From positions 1 through 52,685 of the forward strand of contig JAPOJK010000002.1 of the NCBI GenBank assembly GCA_029978465.1: a DNA stretch of 52,685 nt, in the 5' to 3' direction. The number at the start of each line of letters is the position of its first letter. Positions within the stretch are counted from its first letter, which is position 1. Positions 18,752 to 28,166 of the stretch are shown in pieces. The notes under the pieces are model-generated. The model did not search any database. It saw only the letters and a program-made list of their open reading frames with translations, and was not told the origin of the DNA. The stretch comes from Actinomycetota bacterium. Its GTDB lineage: Bacteria > Actinomycetota > Actinomycetes > Nanopelagicales > Nanopelagicaceae. The translations under genes and the position numbers were made by a program.

Positions 18752-19624
18752 ATGAGTCGTAAATCGCTTTTCCACTTTGTTGTGGTTGGAATTTTATGGG
18801 GCATCCCTTACCTATTGATGAAGGTTGCCGTTGAAGATTTTCCACCTGCCGCAGTAGTTGCTGGTCGCACCTTGATTGGTGCCTCTATTTTGATTCCTGT
18901 TGCTGTGTATCGCAAAAAGTTTAAAGGCGCGGTATTGGGCTTTAAGTTTGTAGCTTTCTACGCGCTCATGGAGATGATCGGCCCGTGGATCTTGATTACG
19001 ACCGCAGAGCAAAAGATTAATTCTGGGCTTGCTGGTTTGTTAGTTTCTACCGTTCCAATCTTTGCAACAATCATTACCTCTTTGCGCGGAGATCATTCAG
19101 TGTGGCAGTTCAAGCGAATTGTTGGAATCGTCGTTGGATTTGTTGGTTTGATCCTGGTTGTTGGTATTGAAAGCCTTACTGGAACCAGCGATCCACTTTC
19201 AATCGCGATGGTGATTCTGGCTTCAATGGGTTACGCATACGCGGTAATTATGGTGACCTCTAACCTGCCATTAGTAGATGGTATTGCGATTAATGGTCTT
19301 GCCATGGCGCTGACGACAATCTTCTGGGCACCGGTAGCTATTGCTCAGTGGCCAGCTAGCATCTCGATGGATTCAGCATTGTCGCTGATTGCTTTGGGCG
19401 TATTCAGTACAGCCTTTGCATTCATCTTGTTCTTCAAGGTTATGGAGGAGATTGGACCTGCGCGAAGTTCACTGGTTACTTACTTGAACACCGCAGTTGC
19501 AGTCGTTCTCGGTGTAATTATTTTGAGAGAGCCATTAACTGCGGGAATCATCATAGGTTTGCCACTTGTGTTGATTGGTTCTTATCTTGCGAGCAGGAAG
19601 AGCCAAGAAAAAGCGGTTAGTTAA
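18752..19624 (+). CDS. EamA/DMT-family transporter
   Basis: WGIPYLLMKVAVEDFPPAAVVAGRTLIGA; about 10 TM segments. Confidence 0.87.
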   Translation: MSRKSLFHFVVVGILWGIPYLLMKVAVEDFPPAAVVAGRTLIGASILIPVAVYRKKFKGAVLGFKFVAFYALMEMIGPWILITTAEQKINSGLAGLLVSTVPIFATIITSLRGDHSVWQFKRIVGIVVGFVGLILVVGIESLTGTSDPLSIAMVILASMGYAYAVIMVTSNLPLVDGIAINGLAMALTTIFWAPVAIAQWPASISMDSALSLIALGVFSTAFAFILFFKVMEEIGPARSSLVTYLNTAVAVVLGVIILREPLTAGIIIGLPLVLIGSYLASRKSQEKAVS

Positions 19625-20541
19625 GCCTTTTCTCCGAATCCAAGTTTTGCAAGCAGCTTTGGATCTTTCTGCCACTCCTTTGAAACCTTGATGTGAAGTC
19701 CAAGGAAGATTTTGGCGGCAAGTGCGCGCTCAATATCTGCTCGCGCACGAATCCCGATCTCCTTTAAGCGAGCTCCCTGATGTCCCAACAAAATAGCTCG
19801 TTGGGTATCGCGCTCCACGTGAATCGTTGCGTGAACATCGAAAAATGGGCGTGAACCCTTTTCCTCTCGCTCACCGAATTCATCAATTGTCACAACGATC
19901 GAGTGTGGCAGCTCTTCACGAACATCTTGCAGGGCAGCTTCTCGAATAAATTCGCAGATCAACTGTTCAATTGCTTGATCACTTGTTGTTCCCTCTGGGT
20001 AGTACTGAGGACCTGCCGGAAGGTTGTTGCCAATAAGTTCATTGAGCAGATCTACCTGATCATGAATTGCAGCCGAGACCGGAATGATCTCATCCCAGAC
20101 AAAACCTTCGGCAATCTTCATGATGCCAAGCAAGCGAACTGCGAGCTTTTCTTTAGAAATCAAATCTGTTTTTGTGATGACAGCAAACTTTTTAGCCTTT
20201 GGGTGCTTTGCAATTTCGGCAGCGATAAAGGTGTCACCTGCGCCAGATGTTTCATCAGCCGGAATACACATGATCACAATATCGACCGAGTCCATGCTCT
20301 GATCTACAACTTGATTCAGACGCTGACCCAATAAAGTCTTTGGCTTATGAACACCTGGAGTATCTACAAGCACAGCTTGGAATTCGGGGCGGTGAACAAT
20401 GCCGCGAATCGCTGTGCGAGTTGTATTGGGATGATGAGAAGTGATTGCGATCTTGCTACCAACTAAAGCGTTAATCAAGGTTGATTTACCAACGTTAGGG
20501 CGGCCAACAATGGCTACAAAGCCCGAACGGAAATCACTCAT
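19621..20541 (-). CDS. era: GTPase Era
   Basis: GRPNVGKSTLINALVGSKIAITSHHPNTTR, DTPGVHKP, C-terminal KH-like GARLKEIGIRARADIERAL. Confidence 0.95.
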   Translation of the reverse strand: MSDFRSGFVAIVGRPNVGKSTLINALVGSKIAITSHHPNTTRTAIRGIVHRPEFQAVLVDTPGVHKPKTLLGQRLNQVVDQSMDSVDIVIMCIPADETSGAGDTFIAAEIAKHPKAKKFAVITKTDLISKEKLAVRLLGIMKIAEGFVWDEIIPVSAAIHDQVDLLNELIGNNLPAGPQYYPEGTTSDQAIEQLICEFIREAALQDVREELPHSIVVTIDEFGEREEKGSRPFFDVHATIHVERDTQRAILLGHQGARLKEIGIRARADIERALAAKIFLGLHIKVSKEWQKDPKLLAKLGFGEKA

Positions 20542-20556
20542 AGCCTTATTCTCTCA

Positions 20557-21414
20557 TCAATTGGCGCCGACAAACTCCACAGCATCTGCGACAGATGTAA
20601 CGATCTCTGCAGCTCTTTCTCCAATCAAGCGATGACACCCTTCGCTTGTCGGAGATGTAATAGCTCCTGGAATCGCCATAACCGGTCGAAAGATCTCCGC
20701 CGCATCACGTGCGGTTCGCAATGATCCGCTGCGAAAGGCAGCTTCAACCACAAGGGTTGCTTTAGAAAGCGCGGCAATCAAACGGTTGCGAGTTAAGAAT
20801 CGATTGGGAAGTGCTCTGTGCCCCGGCATGAACTCAGTCACCATCGCACCTGACTCGCAAATTTCAGCAAACAATCTGGTGTTTCCCGCTGGGTAGTTAA
20901 TATCAATGCCAGATGCAACAACCGCGACCGTTACCCCTTCGGCAATCAGCGCACCTTTATGTGCATAGGAATCAATTCCGTAAGCTCCCCCGCTAACAAT
21001 TGCCCACTCACGATCTGCAAAACCTGCAGCAAACTCACCGGCAATTCTTGCCCCATACGATGTTGGATTACGTGTTCCTACTATCGCCAACGAAGGCTGG
21101 TGCAGTGCGTTGATATTTCCTTTCAGGATTAAACCAATGGGAGGAGCTGCAAGATCGTTGAGTTGTTCTGGCCAATCCTCATCATCTGGCGTAATCAGGC
21201 GGGCATAGTGTTTATCTATTTCAGTCAGGATTTTGTCACCATTGGTTTCGCGCAGATTAGTAATCAACTTTTCATACTTGATCGGGTCATATCCACCGTT
21301 TAGTAACTTGTTGTACACCGCAAGTGCGCCGTGAGTTGAAATCTCTGCACACCAAAAGGTGTGACCACCTTCGATGACGCTCAACAAACAGGCTCGCGCC
21401 AACTGTTCATTCAT
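20557..21414 (-). CDS. dprA: DNA-processing protein DprA
   Basis: AIVGTRNPTSYGARIAGEFAAGFADREWAIVSGGAYGIDSYAHKGAL; LVVEAAFRSGSLRTARDAAE. Confidence 0.93.
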   Translation of the reverse strand: MNEQLARACLLSVIEGGHTFWCAEISTHGALAVYNKLLNGGYDPIKYEKLITNLRETNGDKILTEIDKHYARLITPDDEDWPEQLNDLAAPPIGLILKGNINALHQPSLAIVGTRNPTSYGARIAGEFAAGFADREWAIVSGGAYGIDSYAHKGALIAEGVTVAVVASGIDINYPAGNTRLFAEICESGAMVTEFMPGHRALPNRFLTRNRLIAALSKATLVVEAAFRSGSLRTARDAAEIFRPVMAIPGAITSPTSEGCHRLIGERAAEIVTSVADAVEFVGAN

Positions 21415-22931
21415 GCTTCGACCTTGCCTCTCATTGCATGTGCGGCTTCAACATCTTCCATCGTTGGAACAGGATGTCCATGTAAATCAGCAAAACTCCA
21501 TGAGGTTCGAATGATTTTATGAAGTCCTCGCGCTGTGATCTGCTCTCTGTCTAACTCATCATGCAGAAAGTTCATCGCCTTACGTTCTGGTTGAAAGGTT
21601 GATCGCAAGGCACGTGCGGGAATCTGCGAGTTCAAACTCCATCCCATTCCGGCGAAACGTTTTTCAGCAACTGCACGAGCTTTGATGACACGCTGCCTGA
21701 TCGCTTCACTGGTTTCACCAAGTTCATTGCGGGCCATATCTACACGCCCAACAGGCTCAACCTGAACACGTAAATCAATGCGATCCATCAAAGGCCCTGA
21801 AAGTTTTCCTAAGTAACGTCGCACCTGTTGTGATGTGCAGGTGCAGTTACGACCACGACCAGTGAACTTGCCACATGGACATGGATTAGCAGCTAACACC
21901 AGTAGAAACTGAGCGGGAAAGGTTAGATTTCCAACGCTTCTGGCGATAGTTACAGTGCCTGATTCCAACGGTTGTCTTAAGGAATCTAAAACTCCGGGGC
22001 CACATTCAGGGGCTTCATCAATAAAGAGAACACCGTAATGTGCAAGAGAACATGCACCTGGCTTAATAACATGCGAGCCTCCCCCGACCATGGCGATGCG
22101 TGTTGTTGTGTGATGCGGAGAAACTATGGGTGCAAGCAATGACAGCGGTGAACGTTGAGTCAACGTACCTGCAATGGAGTGAACCGCTGTTACCTCTAAC
22201 GCTTGTTCAATAGATAACGCCGGCATGATGGTTGGAATTCGCTCGGCGATCATTGTTTTTCCAGCTCCGGGTGGGCCGATCAACAAGATGTGATGACCGC
22301 CAATCGCTGCAATCTCGGCCGCTAAACGCGCAGCTGATTGCCCTGCAACATCTGCAAAATCTAACCGGGTATCGGTTTGTTCCCACTGCAGATCAATCTC
22401 TTGAACAACTTCACGTTCACCAGTGCGAAGCCAACGCAGTACGTGTTTCAGATGCTCCATGGGAACAATGGTCATTGCTTGCATTAGCTGCGCTTCTTCA
22501 AAGTTTGCCGCAGGTACAACCGCTGTACGAATACCTGCTTTATAGGCGGCCATCAATGCCGGTAGTACTCCGCGCACCGAACGAATTCTTCCATCCAGCG
22601 AAAGTTCACCAAGAAACAAAAGTTCGGCAATCCTGTCTCGTGGCACCGTGTCATGAGAAGACAACAGTGCAATACAGATCGCTAAATCAAAACTAGATCC
22701 ACTCTTTGGCAACCAAGCAGGTGAAAGTGAAACCGTAACCTTTCGATTGGGCCAAACTTCGCCACAGTTAACAATTGCACTACGGACGCGATCCCGGGAT
22801 TCGGATAAGGCAGCATCTGGCAATCCCAGCAATGCATAACCCGGTAAACCATCTGCAATATCAACCTCGATCGTTACAAGATGGCCCTCTAAACCTTGCA
22901 ACGCAACTGAATGTGTCAACGCAAGAGTCAT
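21411..22931 (-). CDS. comM: YifB/ComM family Mg-chelatase-like AAA ATPase
   Basis: LLGLPDAALSESRDRVRSAI, GPPGAGKTMIAERIPTIMP, LAANPCPCGKFTGRGRNCTCTSQQVRRYLGKLSGPLMDRIDLRV. Confidence 0.94.
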   Translation of the reverse strand: MTLALTHSVALQGLEGHLVTIEVDIADGLPGYALLGLPDAALSESRDRVRSAIVNCGEVWPNRKVTVSLSPAWLPKSGSSFDLAICIALLSSHDTVPRDRIAELLFLGELSLDGRIRSVRGVLPALMAAYKAGIRTAVVPAANFEEAQLMQAMTIVPMEHLKHVLRWLRTGEREVVQEIDLQWEQTDTRLDFADVAGQSAARLAAEIAAIGGHHILLIGPPGAGKTMIAERIPTIMPALSIEQALEVTAVHSIAGTLTQRSPLSLLAPIVSPHHTTTRIAMVGGGSHVIKPGACSLAHYGVLFIDEAPECGPGVLDSLRQPLESGTVTIARSVGNLTFPAQFLLVLAANPCPCGKFTGRGRNCTCTSQQVRRYLGKLSGPLMDRIDLRVQVEPVGRVDMARNELGETSEAIRQRVIKARAVAEKRFAGMGWSLNSQIPARALRSTFQPERKAMNFLHDELDREQITARGLHKIIRTSWSFADLHGHPVPTMEDVEAAHAMRGKVEA

Positions 22932-23293
22932 AGCAACTTCTCGCGGTATTCAATAGAAAGCCTTCCATCTGGCTGTACTAAAACCGCCGCTACATCGATT
23001 TGATAATCGCACCCTAAGCATCCATGTGTGGCTAACCAGGCAAGGGCTAAACGTTGCATGCGATGGGCTTTATCTCGATTGATCGCTTCGAAGGGATGAC
23101 CAAATGCAACTGAACTACGAGTCTTAACCTCTACAAATGAAAAGATTCCAGTGGGATTAAGGGCGACGATATCTATTTCGCCTTCTCGTATCCGCCAATT
23201 TCTCTCGATTACTTCGCAATGACGTTCGATTAGATACTGAGCAACCGCTTCCTCGCCAAGCGCTCCAGTACTTTGATTATTCTTTGTCTTCAT
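22928..23293 (-). CDS. yraN: YraN family (UPF0102) putative endonuclease
   Basis: GALGEEAVAQYLIERHCEVIERNWRIREGEIDIVALNPTGIFSFVEVKTR. Confidence 0.92.
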   Translation of the reverse strand: MKTKNNQSTGALGEEAVAQYLIERHCEVIERNWRIREGEIDIVALNPTGIFSFVEVKTRSSVAFGHPFEAINRDKAHRMQRLALAWLATHGCLGCDYQIDVAAVLVQPDGRLSIEYREKLL

Positions 23294-23322
23294 GATCAGG
23301 GAGGATAAATTCCCCGATCATG
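23291..23322. promoter_or_regulatory. 32-bp imperfect palindrome over the yraN start codon/promoter
   Basis: CATGATC-A-GGGA-GGATAAAT-TCCC-C-GATCATG, 11 of 12 arm positions complementary. Confidence 0.5.
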
Positions 23323-23341
23323 GGCAGGTGTAGCGCTGAAC

Positions 23342-23950
23342 TTACTTGTGGATTAGGGCAGCAACATTGGCAAAGGAGCGGCGATGTTGTGCACACGGTC
23401 CATGCTCATTAAGCGCCTTTGTGTGCGCAGCTGTTATGTACCCCTTGTGACCGGCAAAGCCATACAGCGGAAATTGAATGTCCATATCGCGCATAATGCG
23501 ATCACGAGTTACCTTTGCGATTACCGACGCGGCGCTAATCGACACAACTACTTGATCGCCTTTCCAGACAGCAAGGTTTGGAACGCCTAATCCTTCGATC
23601 GCATATCCATCAGTTAAAACATAGGCGGGTTCAACACTTAAACCCTGAACCGCTCGGCGCATTCCATCTAAATTTGCTGCATGCACACCACGTGAATCAA
23701 CCTCGCTGGCAGGAACAATCACAACACTGACAGATGCTGCGACCTGATGGATTAAATCAAAAACCGCATCACGCTTATTTTCCGGAATCTCTTTGGAATC
23801 ACGAACTACTGCAATCTCTGGTGCAAATGGATCATTGAGAACAACTGAAGCGATGACAAGAGGGCCTGCACATGCTCCACGACCTGCTTCATCAACACCT
23901 GCAATCGGTGAGATTCCCGCATTGGTTAAAAGCTGTTCAATAACCTTCAT
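23342..23950 (-). CDS. rnhB: Ribonuclease HII
   Basis: IAGVDEAGRGACAGPLVIASVVL, SAASVIAKVTRDRIM. Confidence 0.95.
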   Translation of the reverse strand: MKVIEQLLTNAGISPIAGVDEAGRGACAGPLVIASVVLNDPFAPEIAVVRDSKEIPENKRDAVFDLIHQVAASVSVVIVPASEVDSRGVHAANLDGMRRAVQGLSVEPAYVLTDGYAIEGLGVPNLAVWKGDQVVVSISAASVIAKVTRDRIMRDMDIQFPLYGFAGHKGYITAAHTKALNEHGPCAQHRRSFANVAALIHK

Positions 23951-23954
23951 AAGG

Positions 23955-24611
23955 TTACTTATTTAATACATCAACTCTTGGAACATATGTGATGTGCTTG
24001 AAGGGCCAGATGACTCCAACTACACGCCCGCTCACCTTTGATTCAGGAACAAAGCCCTTATTAATGTCCTCTTGGTGATAGCGAGAATCTGCACTTGCTC
24101 CGCGGTGATCTCCCATTACCCATAACTTGCCCTTGGGAACGGTGACATCAAAGTTCATTTCTGATGGCTTATTGCCAGCAAAGATATAAGGCTCGGTAAC
24201 TTCAACGCCGTTGATACTTAGCTTGCCATCTTTGGTACAGCAGACAACACGGTCGCCGCCAACACCAATGACACGCTTTACTAAGTACTGCTTGGCAGGG
24301 TTGGGAAGAACTCCAACAGTTACAAGTGCGCTTTTTGCCTTTGCGACATACTTATTTGTTGAGTAATCAATGATCTCTGGAAGCCAGTTATTGGGATCGC
24401 GGAATACAACGACATCTCCACGCTTAATGGTGTTTGAGATAAAAGGAACTTTGTTTACTGCAACGCGATCCTTGATTTGCAGTGTGTTTTCCATGGATCC
24501 AGAAGGGATATAGAAAAACTGCACTAGGAATGTTTTGATAAATAAAGAGACAACAAGGGCAACAACAACAAGGATTGGGAGCTCCTTAAGGAGCGACCCC
24601 TTTTTACGCAT
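23955..24611 (-). CDS. lepB: Signal peptidase I
   Basis: FYIPSGSMENTLQIKDRVAVNKV, RGDVVVFRDP, VKRVIGVGGD, VMGDHRGASADSRY. Confidence 0.94.
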   Translation of the reverse strand: MRKKGSLLKELPILVVVALVVSLFIKTFLVQFFYIPSGSMENTLQIKDRVAVNKVPFISNTIKRGDVVVFRDPNNWLPEIIDYSTNKYVAKAKSALVTVGVLPNPAKQYLVKRVIGVGGDRVVCCTKDGKLSINGVEVTEPYIFAGNKPSEMNFDVTVPKGKLWVMGDHRGASADSRYHQEDINKGFVPESKVSGRVVGVIWPFKHITYVPRVDVLNK

Positions 24612-24619
24612 TGAAGAGA

Positions 24620-25192
24620 TTATTCAGCTTTTGGAGCTTCTTCAGTTTCAGACACAACTTCTGGAGTCACATCTTCCGCTGGAACCTCTGCCACAGCAAC
24701 CTCTGCTACTGGCTCGGACGCAACAACTGCTTCGGCTTCAACCACAACATCTGCAGCCGCAACTTCAGCTGGAACCTCTGCCACAGCTTCTTCAATTACT
24801 GGTTCGGACACTGGAGTTGAAAGAATTCCATCGCCGTACCCTTCGACGCCATCGCGCTTTTCGCGAATCTTTGCAGCCTTACCGCGGAGATCGCGTAGGT
24901 AGTACAGCTTGGCGCGACGTACTTCGCCCTTCTTTACTAACTCGATCTTTTCAATAACAGGTGTGTGAACTGGGAAGGTACGCTCAACGCCAACGCCGTA
25001 TGAAACCTTACGGATTGTGAAGGTCTCGCGAACGCCATCACCTTGGCGACGGATTACTACACCCTGGAAAACCTGAAGACGGCTCTTGTTACCTTCGATA
25101 ACGCGAACATGGATCTTGAGCTCATCACCAGCACGGAACTGTGGGATGTCTTTGCGCAGCGATGCTGCATCTACGGCGTCAAGAATGTTCAT
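24620..25192 (-). CDS. rplS: 50S ribosomal protein L19 with long acidic Ala/Val/Glu-rich C-terminal tail
   Basis: [91 protein letters not shown] then about 70 aa [15 protein letters not shown]... Confidence 0.94.
   Translation of the reverse strand: MNILDAVDAASLRKDIPQFRAGDELKIHVRVIEGNKSRLQVFQGVVIRRQGDGVRETFTIRKVSYGVGVERTFPVHTPVIEKIELVKKGEVRRAKLYYLRDLRGKAAKIREKRDGVEGYGDGILSTPVSEPVIEEAVAEVPAEVAAADVVVEAEAVVASEPVAEVAVAEVPAEDVTPEVVSETEEAPKAE
24678..24809. repeat. In-frame near-direct repeat inside the rplS tail (90-bp offset)
   Basis: GCTGGAACCTCTGCCACAGC exact at 24678-24697 and 24768-24787; TACTGG[C/T]TCGGAC at 24707 and 24797. Confidence 0.75.
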
Positions 25193-25299
25193 ATTCGGAT
25201 CCTTTTGTCATTTCTATTAAGCACGCGCTTTGGCGGTGCAGAATGCGTATTGTGCCATAGCCACGCTCAGAACCGTAAATCGGCCTCTAGCGCTCAGCC

Positions 25300-26064
25300 T
25301 TACTCCGGGATCTGAGCGTTAAGCGCCTCAAAGAGGTGGGGGCCAGCGGCGACGGTCAGATTGAGCCCATGCCAGGGACGGGTGGTCACAATCGCACCCG
25401 CTTCACGGGCGATCAGCTCTGCGGCAGCTAGATCCCATTCATACAGTCCAGTTTCAAAGTAACCATCGACTAATCCAGTCGCCACATGGCAGATATCAGC
25501 AGCGGCTGATCCAATTCGACGAAGATCTCGAATCTGTGGAAGCAAAACATTCACAATCTTTAACTGCTCAATTCGGTTTTTTACATCGTAAGCAAAGCCC
25601 GATGACAATAGAGCCCGATTGAGTTCGACTGGTTCATTGCAAGCGATCTTCACATTATTGAGGAATGCTCCCCCATCTTTGCTTGCATGCCAGGTTGAGT
25701 TAACAGTTGGTGAATGAACAACGCCGACCAAGGTTCCATTTTCATCTTTTGCAGCGATGCTAATCGCCCATCCAGGTAATCCGTAAAAGTAATTAACAGT
25801 GCCATCTACCGGATCAATAACCCAGGTGATCCCACTTTTGCTGGCACGTGATGTTCCCTCTTCTCCGATAATTCCATCATCGGGACGTGCCGCCAAAATA
25901 CTTTCGACAATTAACTTTTCACTTGCATGATCCATTTGGGTTGCAATATCAATTGCCGTTGATTTAACTGTTAAGTCCCATGAAGCGGGACGATCGACCA
26001 ACAAATCTCCAGCTTGACGCGCAATCTTTAATGCAAGTTGAAGTAGCTCATTGGTATCTGTCAT
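25300..26064 (-). CDS. suhB: Inositol monophosphatase family protein
   Basis: IIGEEGTSRASKSGITWVIDPVDGTVNYFYGLPGWAISIA; YEWDLAAAELIAREAGAIV. Confidence 0.92.
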   Translation of the reverse strand: MTDTNELLQLALKIARQAGDLLVDRPASWDLTVKSTAIDIATQMDHASEKLIVESILAARPDDGIIGEEGTSRASKSGITWVIDPVDGTVNYFYGLPGWAISIAAKDENGTLVGVVHSPTVNSTWHASKDGGAFLNNVKIACNEPVELNRALLSSGFAYDVKNRIEQLKIVNVLLPQIRDLRRIGSAAADICHVATGLVDGYFETGLYEWDLAAAELIAREAGAIVTTRPWHGLNLTVAAGPHLFEALNAQIPE

Positions 26065-26098
26065 AACCGCAGTCTAATGGCGGGATAGACTCTTGCCT

Positions 26099-27340
26099 AT
26101 GTTCTCAGGGTACTTAACGCTATTTAGAACCCCTGGGGCGCTGAAATTTTCAATTCCTGGCGTAATTGCTCGTATGCCAATTTCGATGGATTCACTTGCA
26201 CTTATTTTCATAGTTGTCGCCGTTAGTGATTCATATGCAATTGCTGGTGCTTTGAGTGCAACCGCATCGGTAGTTATGGCCCTGGCAACTCCGCACTGGT
26301 CAAGGGTTGCAGATCGCATTGGTCAAAGTGCAATGTTGGTCAGAGTTATTCCCGTCAAGGTTATTGCCTTTTGTGCATTTACTGTATTGGTGCTGAATGA
26401 AACACCTGTGTGGACCTGGTTTGTATCTATCTTTATCGCTGAAGCGTTTTCAGTAAATACTGGCGGACTTGTTCGTCGACGATGGTTACACATTTTGAGT
26501 CCAGATAAGACAACAACAGCGGAGGATGAACAAGATCGTCACCTAGTAAACACCGCTTACTCCTTTGAAGCACTGATGGATGAGGTTGTCTTTATCCTTG
26601 GACCAATCATCGTGACCGCATGTGCAACCTCTATCGCACCTGCTGCCGGCATAATTTCGGGAATCATCTTTGTGGCTATTGGTTTTCCATTATTTATTAT
26701 GGCCAAAGAGACCGAGCCACCTGCTAATCCAAAGAGAATCGTTGATCCACATCCAGCTGTGATTCGAAACAAGCGGGTGCAAGCGGTAGTTCTTCCCACC
26801 ACATTATTGGGCGGCTTCTTCGGATCTATCGCAATTGTCACCGTTGCCTTTGCTGAGTTCCGCGGGCAAGAAGCTCAATCTGGAATCCTGTTAGCGATTT
26901 GGGCGGCTGGTAGTGCAGTTGCTGCTGTTATCAACGGGGTCATTAAATGGAAGTTAACAAGTGCGGCTCGCTTCTTAATCTTTCTCTTTGCGTTAACTGT
27001 TCTTTCGATCCCGATGTTGTTTGCACATTCAATTAATTGGCTTGCTGTTGCGCTCTTCTTTAATGGTTTTGCCATCGCTCCTCTTGTTATTAATGCTTAC
27101 GGTGTTGCAGAGGGTGCAGTTCCACCAGATCAAATCACTGAAACTTTGACCTGGGTCGTTGCAGGTATGCCTATGGGCGGTGCAATTTCTAGCGCGCTAT
27201 CTGGCCAAATCATCGACCGCTTTGGTGCAGACATCGCATTTTGGGTACCTCTGGGATTCATGATCGCGGCATGTGCAGCCACACTTCCGTATTTCCAGAC
27301 TTATAAGGGGCTTATCGGCTACCCTCGTGCTCGTGACTGA
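26099..27340 (+). CDS. MFS transporter
   Basis: About 12 TM segments; MFSGYLTLFRTPGALKFSIPGVIARMPISM...; TAGACT-N7-ATG at 26099. Confidence 0.87.
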   Translation: MFSGYLTLFRTPGALKFSIPGVIARMPISMDSLALIFIVVAVSDSYAIAGALSATASVVMALATPHWSRVADRIGQSAMLVRVIPVKVIAFCAFTVLVLNETPVWTWFVSIFIAEAFSVNTGGLVRRRWLHILSPDKTTTAEDEQDRHLVNTAYSFEALMDEVVFILGPIIVTACATSIAPAAGIISGIIFVAIGFPLFIMAKETEPPANPKRIVDPHPAVIRNKRVQAVVLPTTLLGGFFGSIAIVTVAFAEFRGQEAQSGILLAIWAAGSAVAAVINGVIKWKLTSAARFLIFLFALTVLSIPMLFAHSINWLAVALFFNGFAIAPLVINAYGVAEGAVPPDQITETLTWVVAGMPMGGAISSALSGQIIDRFGADIAFWVPLGFMIAACAATLPYFQTYKGLIGYPRARD

Positions 27341-28166
27341 GCTACGACTTAATGGAAAGACCGAAGATGGTCTCTACCTCTCATTGCATGACAATGATGG
27401 ACAGGAATACACGGTTCGTGTTTCTGACACATTGCGTGCAACTGTAAATCAGCAACGTTTGATGGCGGTTCCAGCAAGCGATGAGCCAAGTATTTCAATT
27501 AAAGAGATTCAGCGATTGCTGCGTGCAGGTCAAACTGCAGAGCAAATCGCCCGCGAAAATGACACAACAATTGAAAAGGTTGAGCGTTTCGCAGGTCCTA
27601 TTCTTTCTGAACGTATTTACATTATTGATCAAGCGCAGCAAATTGCGATCCGCAAAGAAGGCGGCCGCGATGCGGTTACTCTGCTCGGAGTTGTTATCTC
27701 ACGTTTAGCACCACGCAACATCGATTCATCTGAACTTTCCTGGGACACATGGCGTCTTGAAGATGGCACTTGGACTATTGAACTTCACTATCCAAATACA
27801 TCAGGTGTCGGAATCGCGCAGTGGAGCTTTGATGCAACTCTTCGCACCGTCACATCCATGGATGAAAATGCGCGTTGGATGATGGGTGATGAGCCTGCTC
27901 CTCGCCAACTTCCAACCGCCGCTCTTATCCCCACCGAGTCTTCTCACCCCTCCGAGCGCCGCATCATCGATGTGTACAGCGAGTTCCGCAAGGAAGATGT
28001 TCAGGATGAGATTGAAGAAGAGATCGAACCTATTCGTGAGGTTCCACGCTTAGCTGTTATTCGCGAAGAGCCAGATGATGAGGCATCACGAGATGGAATC
28101 ACTGCACGTGCGAAGGTTCCAAGCTGGGATGAAATCATGTTTGGCATCAAGCCTGAGGACAAGTAA
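27333..28166 (+). CDS. sepH: SepH-like septation protein (DUF3071 family)
   Basis: VTELRLNGKTEDGLYLSLHDNDGQEYTVRVSDTLRATV...SIKEIQRLLRAGQTAEQIARENDTTIEKVERFAGPILSER; GTG 27333 preceded by TACCCT-N7; ORF track opens earlier at 27273. Confidence 0.88.
   Translation: MTELRLNGKTEDGLYLSLHDNDGQEYTVRVSDTLRATVNQQRLMAVPASDEPSISIKEIQRLLRAGQTAEQIARENDTTIEKVERFAGPILSERIYIIDQAQQIAIRKEGGRDAVTLLGVVISRLAPRNIDSSELSWDTWRLEDGTWTIELHYPNTSGVGIAQWSFDATLRTVTSMDENARWMMGDEPAPRQLPTAALIPTESSHPSERRIIDVYSEFRKEDVQDEIEEEIEPIREVPRLAVIREEPDDEASRDGITARAKVPSWDEIMFGIKPEDK

Noticed and set aside
24535-24957. Leu/Gln-rich plus-strand ORF
   Set aside because: Antisense of the repetitive acidic rplS tail; composition is a by-product of that repeat
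25193-25299. Possible ribosomal-protein leader RNA upstream of rplS
   Set aside because: Only a weak GCAC..GTGC stem visible; does not match a leader I can recognise confidently
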